64,000 bases of DNA from Pseudomaricurvus sp. HS19 (GTDB taxonomy: Bacteria; Pseudomonadota; Gammaproteobacteria; Pseudomonadales; Cellvibrionaceae), in NCBI RefSeq assembly GCF_009857815.1, contig NZ_WVVW01000001.1:1240001-1304000 (forward strand), read 5' to 3'. Shown piece by piece: positions 17,063 to 25,544 of this stretch. Position numbers and translations under genes: made by a program. The notes beneath the pieces are model-generated. The model was not told where the DNA came from and searched no databases. It worked only from the letters and a program-made list of their open reading frames with translations. Numbering within the stretch: position 1 is the first letter of the stretch; the number at the start of each line of letters is the position of its first letter.

Positions 17063-17734
17063 TCAGGTAAACGTAATGGCATGCTGACGCTCTGTGGACA
17101 TCAGGTGACTGACATCGTTGAAGCTGTCGAGGGTGAAATAGTGGCCGTTGGAGAGCAATGTGCTGCAGCTGGAGTTCTTGATCTGCAGGGCCAGCTGACG
17201 GGTAGCGGCATTGTCCAGTCCCAGCAACTGACCAAGAATGACAGCAATGGGGCCGCCGGAACTTACCACCAGGGTGCGTTTGGCACCGGTGCCACAGGCC
17301 GTGTCGAATGCGTCGCGGATACGCCGGGAGAAGCTCTCCCAGCTGTCGAGACCATCATCGCTGATGGTGCCATCCATCCAGTAGCTCATCGCTTTCTGCA
17401 TGTTGAAGTAGTAATCGCGGCCGGCATTACCGGTCTCTTGCCAGAGATGGGGATGCTGCGTGCGCAGGGGATCCAGTAACCCCTGAAAACGGTATTCATT
17501 AAGGCCCGGCTGGATGTGCAGTTCCAGCTCCCGGCCCAGTCCCTGCAGGATGGCTTCCGCAGTTTGCCGGTGGCGCGCCATATCTCCCATGAAGACGGAA
17601 TCAACATCTCGTCCCAGAGCCCTTAAATGCTCCCCCAGCCACTGCGCCTGACGACTGCCCAGCTCACTCAATTGGTCATAATTGGCGGCGCCAAAGGACG
17701 CCTGACCATGCCGCACAAGAATTATCTCTGCCAT
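17063..17734 (-). CDS. Histidine phosphatase family protein
   Basis: This 223-residue protein opens with the phosphoglycerate-mutase-type motif LVRHGQASFG, in which the histidine is the phospho-acceptor. Other conserved parts are the arginine of DMARHRQTAEAI and LVVSSGGPIAVILG, where the usual second histidine (SHGG) is replaced by glycine. That missing residue may change activity, so the enzyme could be specialised or partly impaired. The ATG at 17734 is preferred to a GTG at 17746 because MAEIILVRHGQ is the typical start. It is the first gene of the leftward ACAD/kinase operon and divergent from a LysR gene, so it may dephosphorylate pathway intermediates. Confidence 0.83.
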   Translation of the reverse strand: MAEIILVRHGQASFGAANYDQLSELGSRQAQWLGEHLRALGRDVDSVFMGDMARHRQTAEAILQGLGRELELHIQPGLNEYRFQGLLDPLRTQHPHLWQETGNAGRDYYFNMQKAMSYWMDGTISDDGLDSWESFSRRIRDAFDTACGTGAKRTLVVSSGGPIAVILGQLLGLDNAATRQLALQIKNSSCSTLLSNGHYFTLDSFNDVSHLMSTERQHAITFT

Positions 17735-17760
17735 ACCCGCCAACACAGATTGATTAGTTA

Positions 17761-17791
17761 TTGACGGTCAGTATAGAACCCCGCCTATAAT
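17761..17791 (+). promoter_or_regulatory. Candidate promoter for the LysR gene
   Basis: TTGACG (17761-17766) and TATAAT (17786-17791) are good -35 and -10 matches but are separated by 19 bases, slightly longer than optimal. A second TATAAT lies at 17805-17810. The surrounding 17735-17845 gap is AT-rich and shared with the leftward phosphatase operon, where a LysR protein would be expected to bind. Confidence 0.4.
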
Positions 17792-17845
17792 CATAGAAAT
17801 TTATTATAATTATCATACGATATTGATTTGGTGAATGAACAAGCC

Positions 17846-18754
17846 ATGCGCCTGGAGAAGATCGACCTCAACCTTTTCGTGGTGTTTGATGCCCTGTACG
17901 CAGAACGCAGTGTCACCCGCGCTGCCGAGCGCCTGCACCTGACCCAGCCCGCCGTCAGCAACGCCCTCAGTCGCCTGCGCCAGCAGTTTGATGACCAGTT
18001 GTTTGTACGCTCACCGGCCGGCATGCTGCCTACCCCGGTCGCCGACAGTGTGATTACGGATGTCCGCAAAGCCCTGGGGCTGCTCAGTCGCAGCGTGACC
18101 AACAATGCGCGCTTCGACCCATTGACGGCAGAAAAACAGTTTCGCCTGGGCATCCACGACCTGTTGGCCCCGCTGGTGCTGCCGCCCCTGCTGCAGCAGT
18201 TGCGTCAGGGGGCGCCCAATATCACCCTACACAGCTACTACCGCGACCGAAACACCGCCAGTGAGCAATTAAAATCGGGCGACCTGGACCTGCTGGTGGA
18301 CTTCCCTGCAGTCAACGCCAGCGAGTTCCGCCAGCAAGCCCTGGGCTCTTCACCCTATGTGGTCGCCATGCGCCACGATCATGAGTTGGCCCACAGGAAG
18401 ACCCTGCAGCTGTCAGACTACACTGAGGCCGAACACGTTCATGTGTCCAGCCGCCCCAAGGGGCGCGGGCCATCGGATATCGCCCTGCACGCCCAAGGTC
18501 ACAGTCGCCGGATCGTGGTGCGTATCCCGCAGCAACAGGTAGCCGCAGAACTAACGGCAGTGTCGGACCTGCTCTGGACAACCCCACAGATCCTGTTGCA
18601 GCACAGCGGCCTTACCAGCAAGCCTTTGCCCTTCAGCGTCGAGCCCCTGGTGTGGAACCTGTACTGGCACCGCAGCGCGGAAGATGATCCGGCTAACCAG
18701 TGGTTACGCCAGCGGGTGATTGACACAATGGCAGCGTTTTTCGCCGCAGGGTAA
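17846..18754 (+). CDS. LysR-family transcriptional regulator
   Basis: This 302-residue regulator has the N-terminal winged helix-turn-helix typical of LysR proteins (LNLFVVFDALYAERSVTRAA, then LHLTQPAVSNALSRLR and FVRSPAGMLPTP), followed by a periplasmic-binding-protein-like effector domain. The ATG at 17846 gives the usual beginning MRLEKIDLNLF; GTG/TTG codons at 17828-17831 are alternatives. The gene is divergent from the phosphatase/ACAD/kinase operon, the standard arrangement for a LysR protein that activates its neighbour. The HTH sequence resembles NodD/LinR-type members. Effector unknown. Confidence 0.9.
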   Translation: MRLEKIDLNLFVVFDALYAERSVTRAAERLHLTQPAVSNALSRLRQQFDDQLFVRSPAGMLPTPVADSVITDVRKALGLLSRSVTNNARFDPLTAEKQFRLGIHDLLAPLVLPPLLQQLRQGAPNITLHSYYRDRNTASEQLKSGDLDLLVDFPAVNASEFRQQALGSSPYVVAMRHDHELAHRKTLQLSDYTEAEHVHVSSRPKGRGPSDIALHAQGHSRRIVVRIPQQQVAAELTAVSDLLWTTPQILLQHSGLTSKPLPFSVEPLVWNLYWHRSAEDDPANQWLRQRVIDTMAAFFAAG

Positions 18755-19079
18755 GTACTGCCAGGTATCAGCCCGAAGCTCCTGGAGAGGATCGCAAGCT
18801 GAACACTGGTCGATCTGCACCACTTCCACACAAGTACTGAAAGTAAAAAAAAACACCAGCAAAAAAAGGTGAATGCACAGACCACTCAACTGCCCAAGAA
18901 TGAACTAACGACATCTCACCAATCAGGAACAAGGCGAATCACAAACCGCTTTCTTCAAACTGAAGAACGGCTACAATAATCCCGAAAACCGGGAGCCCAG
19001 CAACACCTGTGAAGCCCTGTCCCACGCGGCCTCTGCCACACCGGCATACAAGCGCCAAGGATGGTTAACCAACAACCCT
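18755..19079. other. Intergenic stretch without a supported gene
   Basis: About 325 bases lie between the LysR gene and the next gene. A small hairpin-like CACC-GCAAAAAAA-GGTG arrangement lies around 18853-18871, after an A run, and AAGTACTG occurs twice. No open frame here has recognisable domains and no RNA gene is visible. Confidence 0.5.
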
Positions 19080-19997
19080 ATGACACTTCAAGAGTTTTCC
19101 ATCAAACAGCGGGTTCCCCGCAAACGGCTACTGCTGAAAGGCAGGGTCAGCTGGCGTCAAGGTTATTTTGATTTCTATGAGAAAAAGCGCCTATCCAGCC
19201 TCACGGATGTCAAGTTTATCCGTGACGACACTTTACTCGTGGCTCACCGGGCGGCGGCGCGCCTGTATCTGGTTGATATCAGCCAAACCAATCACAGAAT
19301 TATTTCGGAACTGGAGATTGCTGATCCGGGATCAAAACGCGGTTTCTTGCATCCCGACCTGATGACGATGCACAGGGACAGCATCTATATCTCCTCCTTT
19401 ACGGATCGGGTAGCAAAAGTTCGTATTCATGGAAATCAGTTAATACTCGAGGAAGTTAAAAGCCTCAGTGCCGACAGATACCACGGCTGTTATGCCGATC
19501 AGGAGACGCTCCTGCTGGGCCCCATCCACACAGATCAGATCCCCTGTATAGACTATACAAGCGGCAAGACTGAATACCTGACCTACAACAATTTCGGTGA
19601 ACGCCGGATCAAGACCCTTGGTCGCCATGAAGAACTCTATGTCACGGGGCAAGACATCAAGTGGCACAAGGGGGAAACCGGCTACAGCTATTTTTCCCTG
19701 TATGAGAGAGCAGCCAATGCCCTGCTCCTGCTGGATGAAGCCAGTTTTATTCATACTCAAACAGATGGCCACGTCTACGTTCGTGATAAGGGTGTGCACC
19801 TGATTACCCTTCAGGACGGGGCAGACAATTGTGGCTACATCGTCAGTTTTGGGGTTGAGAACAGGAAGCTCAAATTGATCAGAAAAACCAAAGTGGCTGA
19901 CTTTCCTCACGGCATTGACGTCTGTGGTGACCGGGTGGCCTATACACTCTACTCAACGAGCTCGGTCGTACTGGCACCACTGACCGATTTCACCTGA
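19080..19997 (+). CDS. Hypothetical protein, possibly a beta-propeller
   Basis: This 305-residue protein is not recognised. Repeated short strand pairs such as VKFIRDDTLLVAHR, DSIYISSFTDRVAKV, EELYVTGQDIKW and GHVYVRDKGVHLIT, each 40-50 residues apart, look like blades of a WD/YVTN-type propeller. There is no signal peptide or transmembrane segment, so it is probably cytoplasmic. The ATG at 19080 has only a distant AAGGA (about 17 bases upstream), so translation may begin elsewhere. It stands alone next to a decayed hydroxylase gene. No function is proposed. Confidence 0.6.
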   Translation: MTLQEFSIKQRVPRKRLLLKGRVSWRQGYFDFYEKKRLSSLTDVKFIRDDTLLVAHRAAARLYLVDISQTNHRIISELEIADPGSKRGFLHPDLMTMHRDSIYISSFTDRVAKVRIHGNQLILEEVKSLSADRYHGCYADQETLLLGPIHTDQIPCIDYTSGKTEYLTYNNFGERRIKTLGRHEELYVTGQDIKWHKGETGYSYFSLYERAANALLLLDEASFIHTQTDGHVYVRDKGVHLITLQDGADNCGYIVSFGVENRKLKLIRKTKVADFPHGIDVCGDRVAYTLYSTSSVVLAPLTDFT

Positions 19998-20067
19998 TCT
20001 AAAGCCGTCCGGTTCACCGCTGGCCGGAGCCTGGCCCGTTGTTGTGTGCACGCCGGAAGTGCCCGTT

Positions 20068-20333
20068 GTCAGATGCTGGCATCGGCCGCCTTGCGAACCC
20101 GGCCAGCCCGGAAAGCAGACACATAATTGGGTCCAAGCGTACCGCACCTCCGATCCCACAGGGGTCGTGTACCCACCGTAAATACCTTTGAAAAAACGAT
20201 GATGCTGATCGTGAAAGGTGGCCGTAATAAGCCACTTGGTCAACCAGCTCTTGTTCCACCACTTGGTTAGAAATTCATAACCGGTGTGCACATACAGCCC
20301 GATGATGATGTTGCACGGACCAATCAGGGACAT
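20068..20333 (-). pseudogene. Truncated, frameshifted fatty-acid-hydroxylase (sterol desaturase family) remnant
   Basis: Read leftward from the ATG at 20333, the frame encodes NIIIGLYVHTGYEF and then FHDQHHRFFKGIYGGYTT, which matches the last histidine box and the following NYGGYT segment of the fatty-acid-hydroxylase/sterol desaturase family. The frame is then lost. Shifting by one base at the four-G run at 20161-20164 gives LWDRRCGTLGPNYVSAF, which matches the family ending WDRLFGTL-D-P, then a TGA at 20068. The first two histidine boxes (about 150 residues) are absent. This is a clear decayed gene: amino-terminal deletion plus a one-base frameshift. Confidence 0.75.
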
Positions 20334-20396
20334 GCTCTCCTTGTGCAATGTCAGAGTCGCCGTAAACTACGGTAAATGGCTCCTTTCAGGCCACGG

Positions 20397-21728
20397 TCAG
20401 GACAACAGGTCGGTTACCGTGCGGTTGGTCTCCATCGACAGCGCCCCCCACTTCTCCACCTGTACGCCCATCGCCTGCTGCACCGTCAAACCCACGCGGG
20501 TGATCGGGTCGGCAGCACCGGCGAGATGGAAACCGGTTTTCACCCGACCACCGCCGCTGCCGGCGATCATGATCGGAATGCCCTCTACCGCGTGCGACTT
20601 GGCGATGGAACAGTCGGAATGCGCCAACACAAGACAATTGTCCAGCAAGGTGCCGTCGCCTTCCGGAATGGCGGATACGGCGTCGAGAAAATCCCGCCAG
20701 GCCAACATGCTCTGCTGCGCAAACCAGGCCACGTCTTTCTGATAGCCGAGAACCTTGTCATCAGGCTCTTCATGGGTCAGGGTATGGTGGGTCGTGGTAG
20801 CCCCCGGGCGCCTCAGGTTTGACGCCGTATCAGACAACAACACATTAAATACCTGGGTCTGGTTGCACTGCAGTGCCCTGGCCAGCAGGCCGGCCATCAG
20901 TTTGTGATTTTCCATCACATTACCCATCTCTGAATCCAGCGACGTTTCCGGTGGCGCGTCCGGCATCACAAAACCGCGCACCGGTGCCGGCGGCTCCAGT
21001 TGCAGTGCCAGCTGCTGCTCCAGCTGCCGCAGGGACGTGAAGTATTCATTCAGTCGCTGACGATCTGCAGCCCCAACCTGCTTCATCAGTTTGCGACGCT
21101 CGTCGCCCACTGCAGACAGCACACTCTGCCGTACCATCACTTCGGTGTCCGGCGTAAAGGTCATGGCGTTAGGATCCTGAAAGCCCTCCCCGAAAATGCG
21201 TTGGTACAACGCCAGCGGGGAGACCTCACTGGGATTAGCGGAGCCCGCCGCCCGGTAGGAGTAGGAACGCTGCACCCCCGAGGTGCTCAGCTCCAGCGAA
21301 CGAAAGCGCGTAGCGGTACCGATCTGATCCCCAATTAATACATCCAGCGTGGGTGCTTTCACATTTTCATTGGGTACCGGCACGCCGGTGCGCAAACCGA
21401 GGCAGCCGGTGACGTGGGGTTTGTTGGGCACACCATCGAGCTTTACATCGAAGCCGCTGAGAATGGCCAGTTGGTCGCGGTAGGCCTCCACCGGCTTCAG
21501 ATGCTCGGGCATGGCGTAGTCGCGACCAGTGGTGGTGGGCACCCACAACTCCGGAATAAATCCGCACCCCCAGATCCAGGTACCGAAGCGCACCGGCAAG
21601 CGCGCACCGGTAGCGGCAAACGCCTTGCCATTGGTATCCAGGAAGCAATCCAGTAGCGGCAGGGCGACGCCCACACCAATGCCCTGCAGCGCACCGCGTA
21701 ACAGCGTACGACGATTGAATTTTTTCAT
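20397..21728 (-). CDS. DUF1552 domain-containing exported protein
   Basis: This 443-residue protein begins with a twin-arginine-like signal (KKFNRRTLLRGAL, then a hydrophobic segment and cleavage near AFA). The remainder matches the DUF1552 pattern, with RFGTWIWGCGF, LSGFDVK, NKPHVTGCLGLRTG and HHTLTHEEPDD. Its ATG overlaps the TGA of the upstream DUF1592-type gene by 4 bases (ATGA). DUF1552 and DUF1587/1592/1588/1585 proteins are known as a conserved pair, abundant in planctomycetes and found in marine proteobacteria, but have no established activity. The exported location and the heme-binding partner suggest a periplasmic oxidation system. Confidence 0.9.
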   Translation of the reverse strand: MKKFNRRTLLRGALQGIGVGVALPLLDCFLDTNGKAFAATGARLPVRFGTWIWGCGFIPELWVPTTTGRDYAMPEHLKPVEAYRDQLAILSGFDVKLDGVPNKPHVTGCLGLRTGVPVPNENVKAPTLDVLIGDQIGTATRFRSLELSTSGVQRSYSYRAAGSANPSEVSPLALYQRIFGEGFQDPNAMTFTPDTEVMVRQSVLSAVGDERRKLMKQVGAADRQRLNEYFTSLRQLEQQLALQLEPPAPVRGFVMPDAPPETSLDSEMGNVMENHKLMAGLLARALQCNQTQVFNVLLSDTASNLRRPGATTTHHTLTHEEPDDKVLGYQKDVAWFAQQSMLAWRDFLDAVSAIPEGDGTLLDNCLVLAHSDCSIAKSHAVEGIPIMIAGSGGGRVKTGFHLAGAADPITRVGLTVQQAMGVQVEKWGALSMETNRTVTDLLS

Positions 21729-23428
21729 GAGCGAACCCCTTTCTCAGTGACTGCACTGGCATGTTCTGTGGTGACGCCGTGCCCGGAGTCCGGGTCGATG
21801 GCAAAAAAGTTTTTGCTCAGGGCAATGGTGCGCATCAGTTCCGGCACCCGATAGCCGCTGTCAACAAAGCGGGCGATCAGGTAATCCATGTAAGCGCGCT
21901 CGTCCCAGACGGTGTCGCGGCCCACCGCGAAGCGGTAGAGCTTCTCCACCACACAGCGTGGGGTTTCCGGGTGATCGTGCAGCGCCTGCGCGAGACCGTC
22001 CACATCATCAAACTGAGGGCCGTCCAGTGAACCACTGCTGTCGATCAGCGCACCGTTTTCGTGGGTGCGGTAGCTACCCAGACCGTCGTAGTTCTCCAGC
22101 GTCAGGCCCGCCGGGTCCATGATCTTATGGCAACCGGCACAGGAGGGTTCGGTGCGGTGCGCAGTGAGACGATCGCGGGCGGTGGGCATGGCCTGATTGG
22201 ACGGGTCCTGCACCACCGCAAAGTTAACGTTGGCGGGCGGATCCGGCACCTCCTGGCAGAGGAAGATATCGCGTATGGCCAGGCCCCGCAGTGTCGGCGA
22301 TGAGCGCCCCGGATGCGAATGCAGCGCCAGAAAATCGATATTGGACTGGATGCCTGCACGATGACTGCCAAGGGGGTATTCCGTCTCTTCCCAGCCGTTG
22401 CGGGTCACCACCGGCAGGCGGTAGACAATGCCCAGCGGCCGGGTGAGAAAGGTTTTGCGGGTGGTAAACAGCTCGCGATAGTCACCCTGCTGTGTAATCA
22501 GGTGATCCACAATAGTACGTAGGGTTTGCTCGCGGGCGTCGGCCGCCACCTGGGAGTTAAAGGCCGGGTAAATGCTCGGGTCCTTGGCCAGATCGTCAAA
22601 CAGGTCGTATTGCAGCATGTCGGCAAAAAACGCTCGCACCGCCGCCTCAAAACGCGGCGAGGCTATCAGGCGCTCCACCTGCTGCTGCAAACCGGTCGCT
22701 GTATCCAGCTCGCCCGCGCCAGCAGCGCGTAACAGCTCGCGATCCGGTGTTGAATTGGTGAGGAAATAACTGAGTCGTGAGGCTTTGGACCAGGCATCCA
22801 GCTGTTGCCGGCCCGCGTCTGTCGCACTCTTATTAGTACGCTCGATGCGCAACAGAAAATCCGGCGCCATCAACAGCCCTACCAGGGCGTGCTTCACGCC
22901 GGCGTAAAAGCTGTGCAGCTGCTCACTGGCCTGCTGTGCCGCACCGAGGTATTTTTCCTGTTCTGCTTCGGTCAACGGTCGCCGGAACAACAACAAACCA
23001 TAGTCATCGATAATACGAGCCGCACACTGGCCATCAAACACAGCCTCATCCTGCGGCTGACAGGACAGCAAGCTATTGCGCTTCTCCTCTGATACCACCG
23101 CCGCTGCCACGGATCGTGCAGCAGCGTCGTATTGCTCGATACTGAATGGCGACACACCGGCCTCACCGGTGCCGATGGCCAATAGCCCCTCGGCGCGCAG
23201 CTCGCGTTCGAAACGGGCCGCCACCGGTATGTCCGCACCAAAGATATCAGCGATGGTGGCCCGGTATTGCGACTCCGTAAGACGCCGCATCACCGTGGGC
23301 CCGCCCACCGGGTCGGGCTCGAGCGCGCCGGACTGACCGCGGTCACAGCCGCTTAACAGTGTCGCCAACAGCCCCACACACACCGCACCACTCTTTATCA
23401 ACGGGAACCGCAGGTAATCAGTAAACAT
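21725..23428 (-). CDS. DUF1592/DUF1588-family lipoprotein with a c-type heme site
   Basis: This 567-residue protein has a signal ending in LLATLLSGC, a lipobox with the modified Cys near residue 28. The order of segments, RRLTESQYRATIADIFG (DUF1587), LLFRRPLTEAE (DUF1595), SRLSYFLTNSTPD (DUF1592), LAIRDIFLCQEVPDPP and SCAGCHKIMDP (DUF1588), then YRFAVGR (DUF1585), is that of the planctomycete-type multidomain proteins. CAGCH is a C-x-x-C-H heme-attachment motif. The ATG at 23428 is chosen; longer frames overlap the upstream gene. It overlaps the upstream coding region by 11 bases and the DUF1552 gene by 4, so all three are translationally linked. Confidence 0.9.
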   Translation of the reverse strand: MFTDYLRFPLIKSGAVCVGLLATLLSGCDRGQSGALEPDPVGGPTVMRRLTESQYRATIADIFGADIPVAARFERELRAEGLLAIGTGEAGVSPFSIEQYDAAARSVAAAVVSEEKRNSLLSCQPQDEAVFDGQCAARIIDDYGLLLFRRPLTEAEQEKYLGAAQQASEQLHSFYAGVKHALVGLLMAPDFLLRIERTNKSATDAGRQQLDAWSKASRLSYFLTNSTPDRELLRAAGAGELDTATGLQQQVERLIASPRFEAAVRAFFADMLQYDLFDDLAKDPSIYPAFNSQVAADAREQTLRTIVDHLITQQGDYRELFTTRKTFLTRPLGIVYRLPVVTRNGWEETEYPLGSHRAGIQSNIDFLALHSHPGRSSPTLRGLAIRDIFLCQEVPDPPANVNFAVVQDPSNQAMPTARDRLTAHRTEPSCAGCHKIMDPAGLTLENYDGLGSYRTHENGALIDSSGSLDGPQFDDVDGLAQALHDHPETPRCVVEKLYRFAVGRDTVWDERAYMDYLIARFVDSGYRVPELMRTIALSKNFFAIDPDSGHGVTTEHASAVTEKGVRS

Positions 23429-24650
23429 CGACACGCTCCGCTTTTTCCAGTTCGGCATTACTGGACGCCGTAACGGCATCCACCACAAAGGCCGGGATTG
23501 CCTGCAAACGGTACTGGGTCGAGATGGATGTGCACTCCCCGCTGCGGCCATCGCAATCACCGTCAGCCAGCTGATGCAGGGCCTGCCAGCCACCGTTGCA
23601 GGTATGCCCCAACACAAACGCGGCACCGTTGGCGGTACCCAGGCGCAGCTTCAGCGGTCCCGGCTTACCGTCACCGCCGCGTCCACTGCGGTAGCCATAT
23701 TGCATATCGTACATGGCCTCTATCGGCGTATAGCCCGCCAGGAAGCCCTGCAACCCTGCGTCATCGCCGAGCGTGACTTGCAGGCGCGCATGACGCAGCG
23801 GCCGCTCCAGGCGCAGACTGTTGACGATGGAGTGAAAACGGATATCCACGGGTTCGGTATACAGCACGCCATCGCGGATCACACCGCTGGTAGTGGCCCG
23901 GAAACGCGGATCCTGGTCCATGGCGTAAGTGGCAAAGCCCAGGGGCTCACGCGCAGCACTGAGCTGGATCGGATCGGCGTTAGCGTAGATACCCACAGTC
24001 ACCGCATCGTCGTTATGCAGATCATCAATGCCTTCCAGCGTCACCAGGATGCCCCAGGCACCCGTCAGCATCTCGGTACCGAAGGTGTTGGAGGGCCCGG
24101 TGGACTGGAACGAGCGACTGCAACCCACCACCCGATAAAACTGATTATCGATACCACGTACACCCTCCGGGCTGGTGAAATCATCCGCCGGATAGTCGCC
24201 GCTGTCGGCACCCTTGCCATCCAGATCGACACCATCAACCGGAATGTCGGAGCGGGTCACGGTACGGAAATGAGGATCGGCTGGTGCCGCCTCGGGATGC
24301 AGGCACACATTGTTGCCATCGGGCAGTGTTGCCAGCGCAGCCACGGCCTGACGAACCCGGGCGGTATAAGCGGCGTCCGGCTCCCCCGGCTGCTGCCGTC
24401 CATCTGGCTCGAGCGCGTAAATTTCAGCCAGGTTTTTTGCCATGCCCCGGGGACAGGTACCCGCTTCGTCTGCGTCTGGCCCGAGCACATAGGAGAATGT
24501 TGTTACCACAAACCCGGCACGGCCGTTGTACACCGCCAGAGAAGCCGGAGGATCAGCCAGCGCGGCCGACTGCCATAGGCCTGGCACCAGGGTAAGGGCG
24601 GTTGCTATCAGCCTGCCAAAGGGCCTGCCGATACGATGGGATTTTTTCAT
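23418..24650 (-). CDS. Exported hypothetical protein linked to the DUF1552/DUF1592 pair
   Basis: This 410-residue protein has a Sec-type signal (basic KKSHRIGRPFGR, hydrophobic core, cleavage after ALA) and no lipobox or transmembrane segment, so it should be periplasmic or secreted. I do not recognise a domain. Notable parts are YNGRAGFVVTTFSYVLG, a repeated acidic VDLDGKGADSGDYPADD stretch, and paired cysteines (CNGGW, CDGRSGEC). The ATG at 24650 follows a normal signal layout. It is the first gene of the leftward operon and may be the substrate-binding or catalytic partner of the DUF1592/DUF1552 proteins; this is inference from operon structure. Confidence 0.75.
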   Translation of the reverse strand: MKKSHRIGRPFGRLIATALTLVPGLWQSAALADPPASLAVYNGRAGFVVTTFSYVLGPDADEAGTCPRGMAKNLAEIYALEPDGRQQPGEPDAAYTARVRQAVAALATLPDGNNVCLHPEAAPADPHFRTVTRSDIPVDGVDLDGKGADSGDYPADDFTSPEGVRGIDNQFYRVVGCSRSFQSTGPSNTFGTEMLTGAWGILVTLEGIDDLHNDDAVTVGIYANADPIQLSAAREPLGFATYAMDQDPRFRATTSGVIRDGVLYTEPVDIRFHSIVNSLRLERPLRHARLQVTLGDDAGLQGFLAGYTPIEAMYDMQYGYRSGRGGDGKPGPLKLRLGTANGAAFVLGHTCNGGWQALHQLADGDCDGRSGECTSISTQYRLQAIPAFVVDAVTASSNAELEKAERVDVY

Positions 24651-24726
24651 TATTGTTTTTGCCGTAATCACTGTATTCGTTACCTGCAGCCTGAAGCTGA
24701 CCGCAGAACCACAATTACTAACTGTA

Positions 24727-24760
24727 GTGTTAGAATTATTCTGACACCCCTGTTAGAATT
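24727..24760. promoter_or_regulatory. Palindromic operator between the DUF1592 operon and the TetR gene
   Basis: GTGTTAGAAT at 24727-24736 faces ATTCTGACAC at 24738-24747 around a central T; 18 of the 20 arm positions are symmetric. A further TGTTAGAATT begins 23 bases after the matching point (24751-24760). The site lies between the divergent TetR gene (start 24860) and the exported DUF1592/DUF1552 operon (start 24650), so it is a strong candidate for TetR binding. Recognition by that protein is not shown. Confidence 0.6.
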
Positions 24761-24859
24761 GTCAACCAGTCAGCTGCAGTGCCCTGCCCCCACCCTGTAA
24801 ATATTGGTTAAGGCCACGCACTACAGCAGCTCCAGATACCACAGACGGATACCCAAGCC

Positions 24860-25465
24860 ATGGCCCGAACCCCTAGCGTGAGCGACGAAGAGATACTCAA
24901 AACAGGACAGGAAGTGCTCTCCGAGCGCGGCGCCAGCGCGTTTTCCATCACCGAAGTCGCCAAGCGGGTTGGACTCTCCCGCGCCGCCATTATCCTGCGC
25001 TATGAAAGTACCGACGCCCTTAAAGAGCTGCTGGTCGAACGGGGCGTACAGCGTTTTATCCAGCAACTGGGCACCCTGCCCAAGGAACCGGGTGGCGACA
25101 GCCTGCTCGCCATCGCCGGCTTTATCGGCCGCCATTTGGGCTCCCGCCGCGGCTCATCGGCGTTCTTTTCTGATCACTCGGACAAAATCAAAAACGGTGA
25201 GCTGGCCAAACTGGAATGGAAACGCGGCCAGGCGCTGCGGCAGGCGATTCTGGAGGTACTGCCACCCACGGCCATCAGCGCCGAATCTGCCGCCGCGGCC
25301 TTTGCCGCCCACCTGACCGGCAGCATATTTGCCTGGCTCTCCAGTGAGCATCCAAATGCCGAACTTTACCTGGGAGAGCGCACCCGGGAGTGGCTCACGC
25401 TGGCGGGTATTCCCTGTCCGGGCGCAACCCCCGTAACGGTATCGGACACAGCAACAGAGAGCTGA
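24860..25465 (+). CDS. TetR/AcrR family transcriptional regulator
   Basis: This 201-residue protein has an N-terminal HTH (DEEILKTGQEVLSERGASAF, ITEVAKRVGLSRAAIILRYES) and a helical effector domain of normal length. It begins with ATG at 24860. It is divergent from the exported DUF1592/DUF1552 operon and upstream of the cytochrome c and VOC genes, and a near-perfect 21-base palindrome lies in its promoter region. It therefore probably represses one or both transcription units until a ligand is present. Ligand unknown. Confidence 0.88.
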   Translation: MARTPSVSDEEILKTGQEVLSERGASAFSITEVAKRVGLSRAAIILRYESTDALKELLVERGVQRFIQQLGTLPKEPGGDSLLAIAGFIGRHLGSRRGSSAFFSDHSDKIKNGELAKLEWKRGQALRQAILEVLPPTAISAESAAAAFAAHLTGSIFAWLSSEHPNAELYLGERTREWLTLAGIPCPGATPVTVSDTATES

Positions 25466-25544
25466 GCCTGCGCTAAAAGCTCACCCGACAACCCGTTTGC
25501 AATCCCGAAATTACGTTCCATAAAAACAATAATACGGAGGCTTG

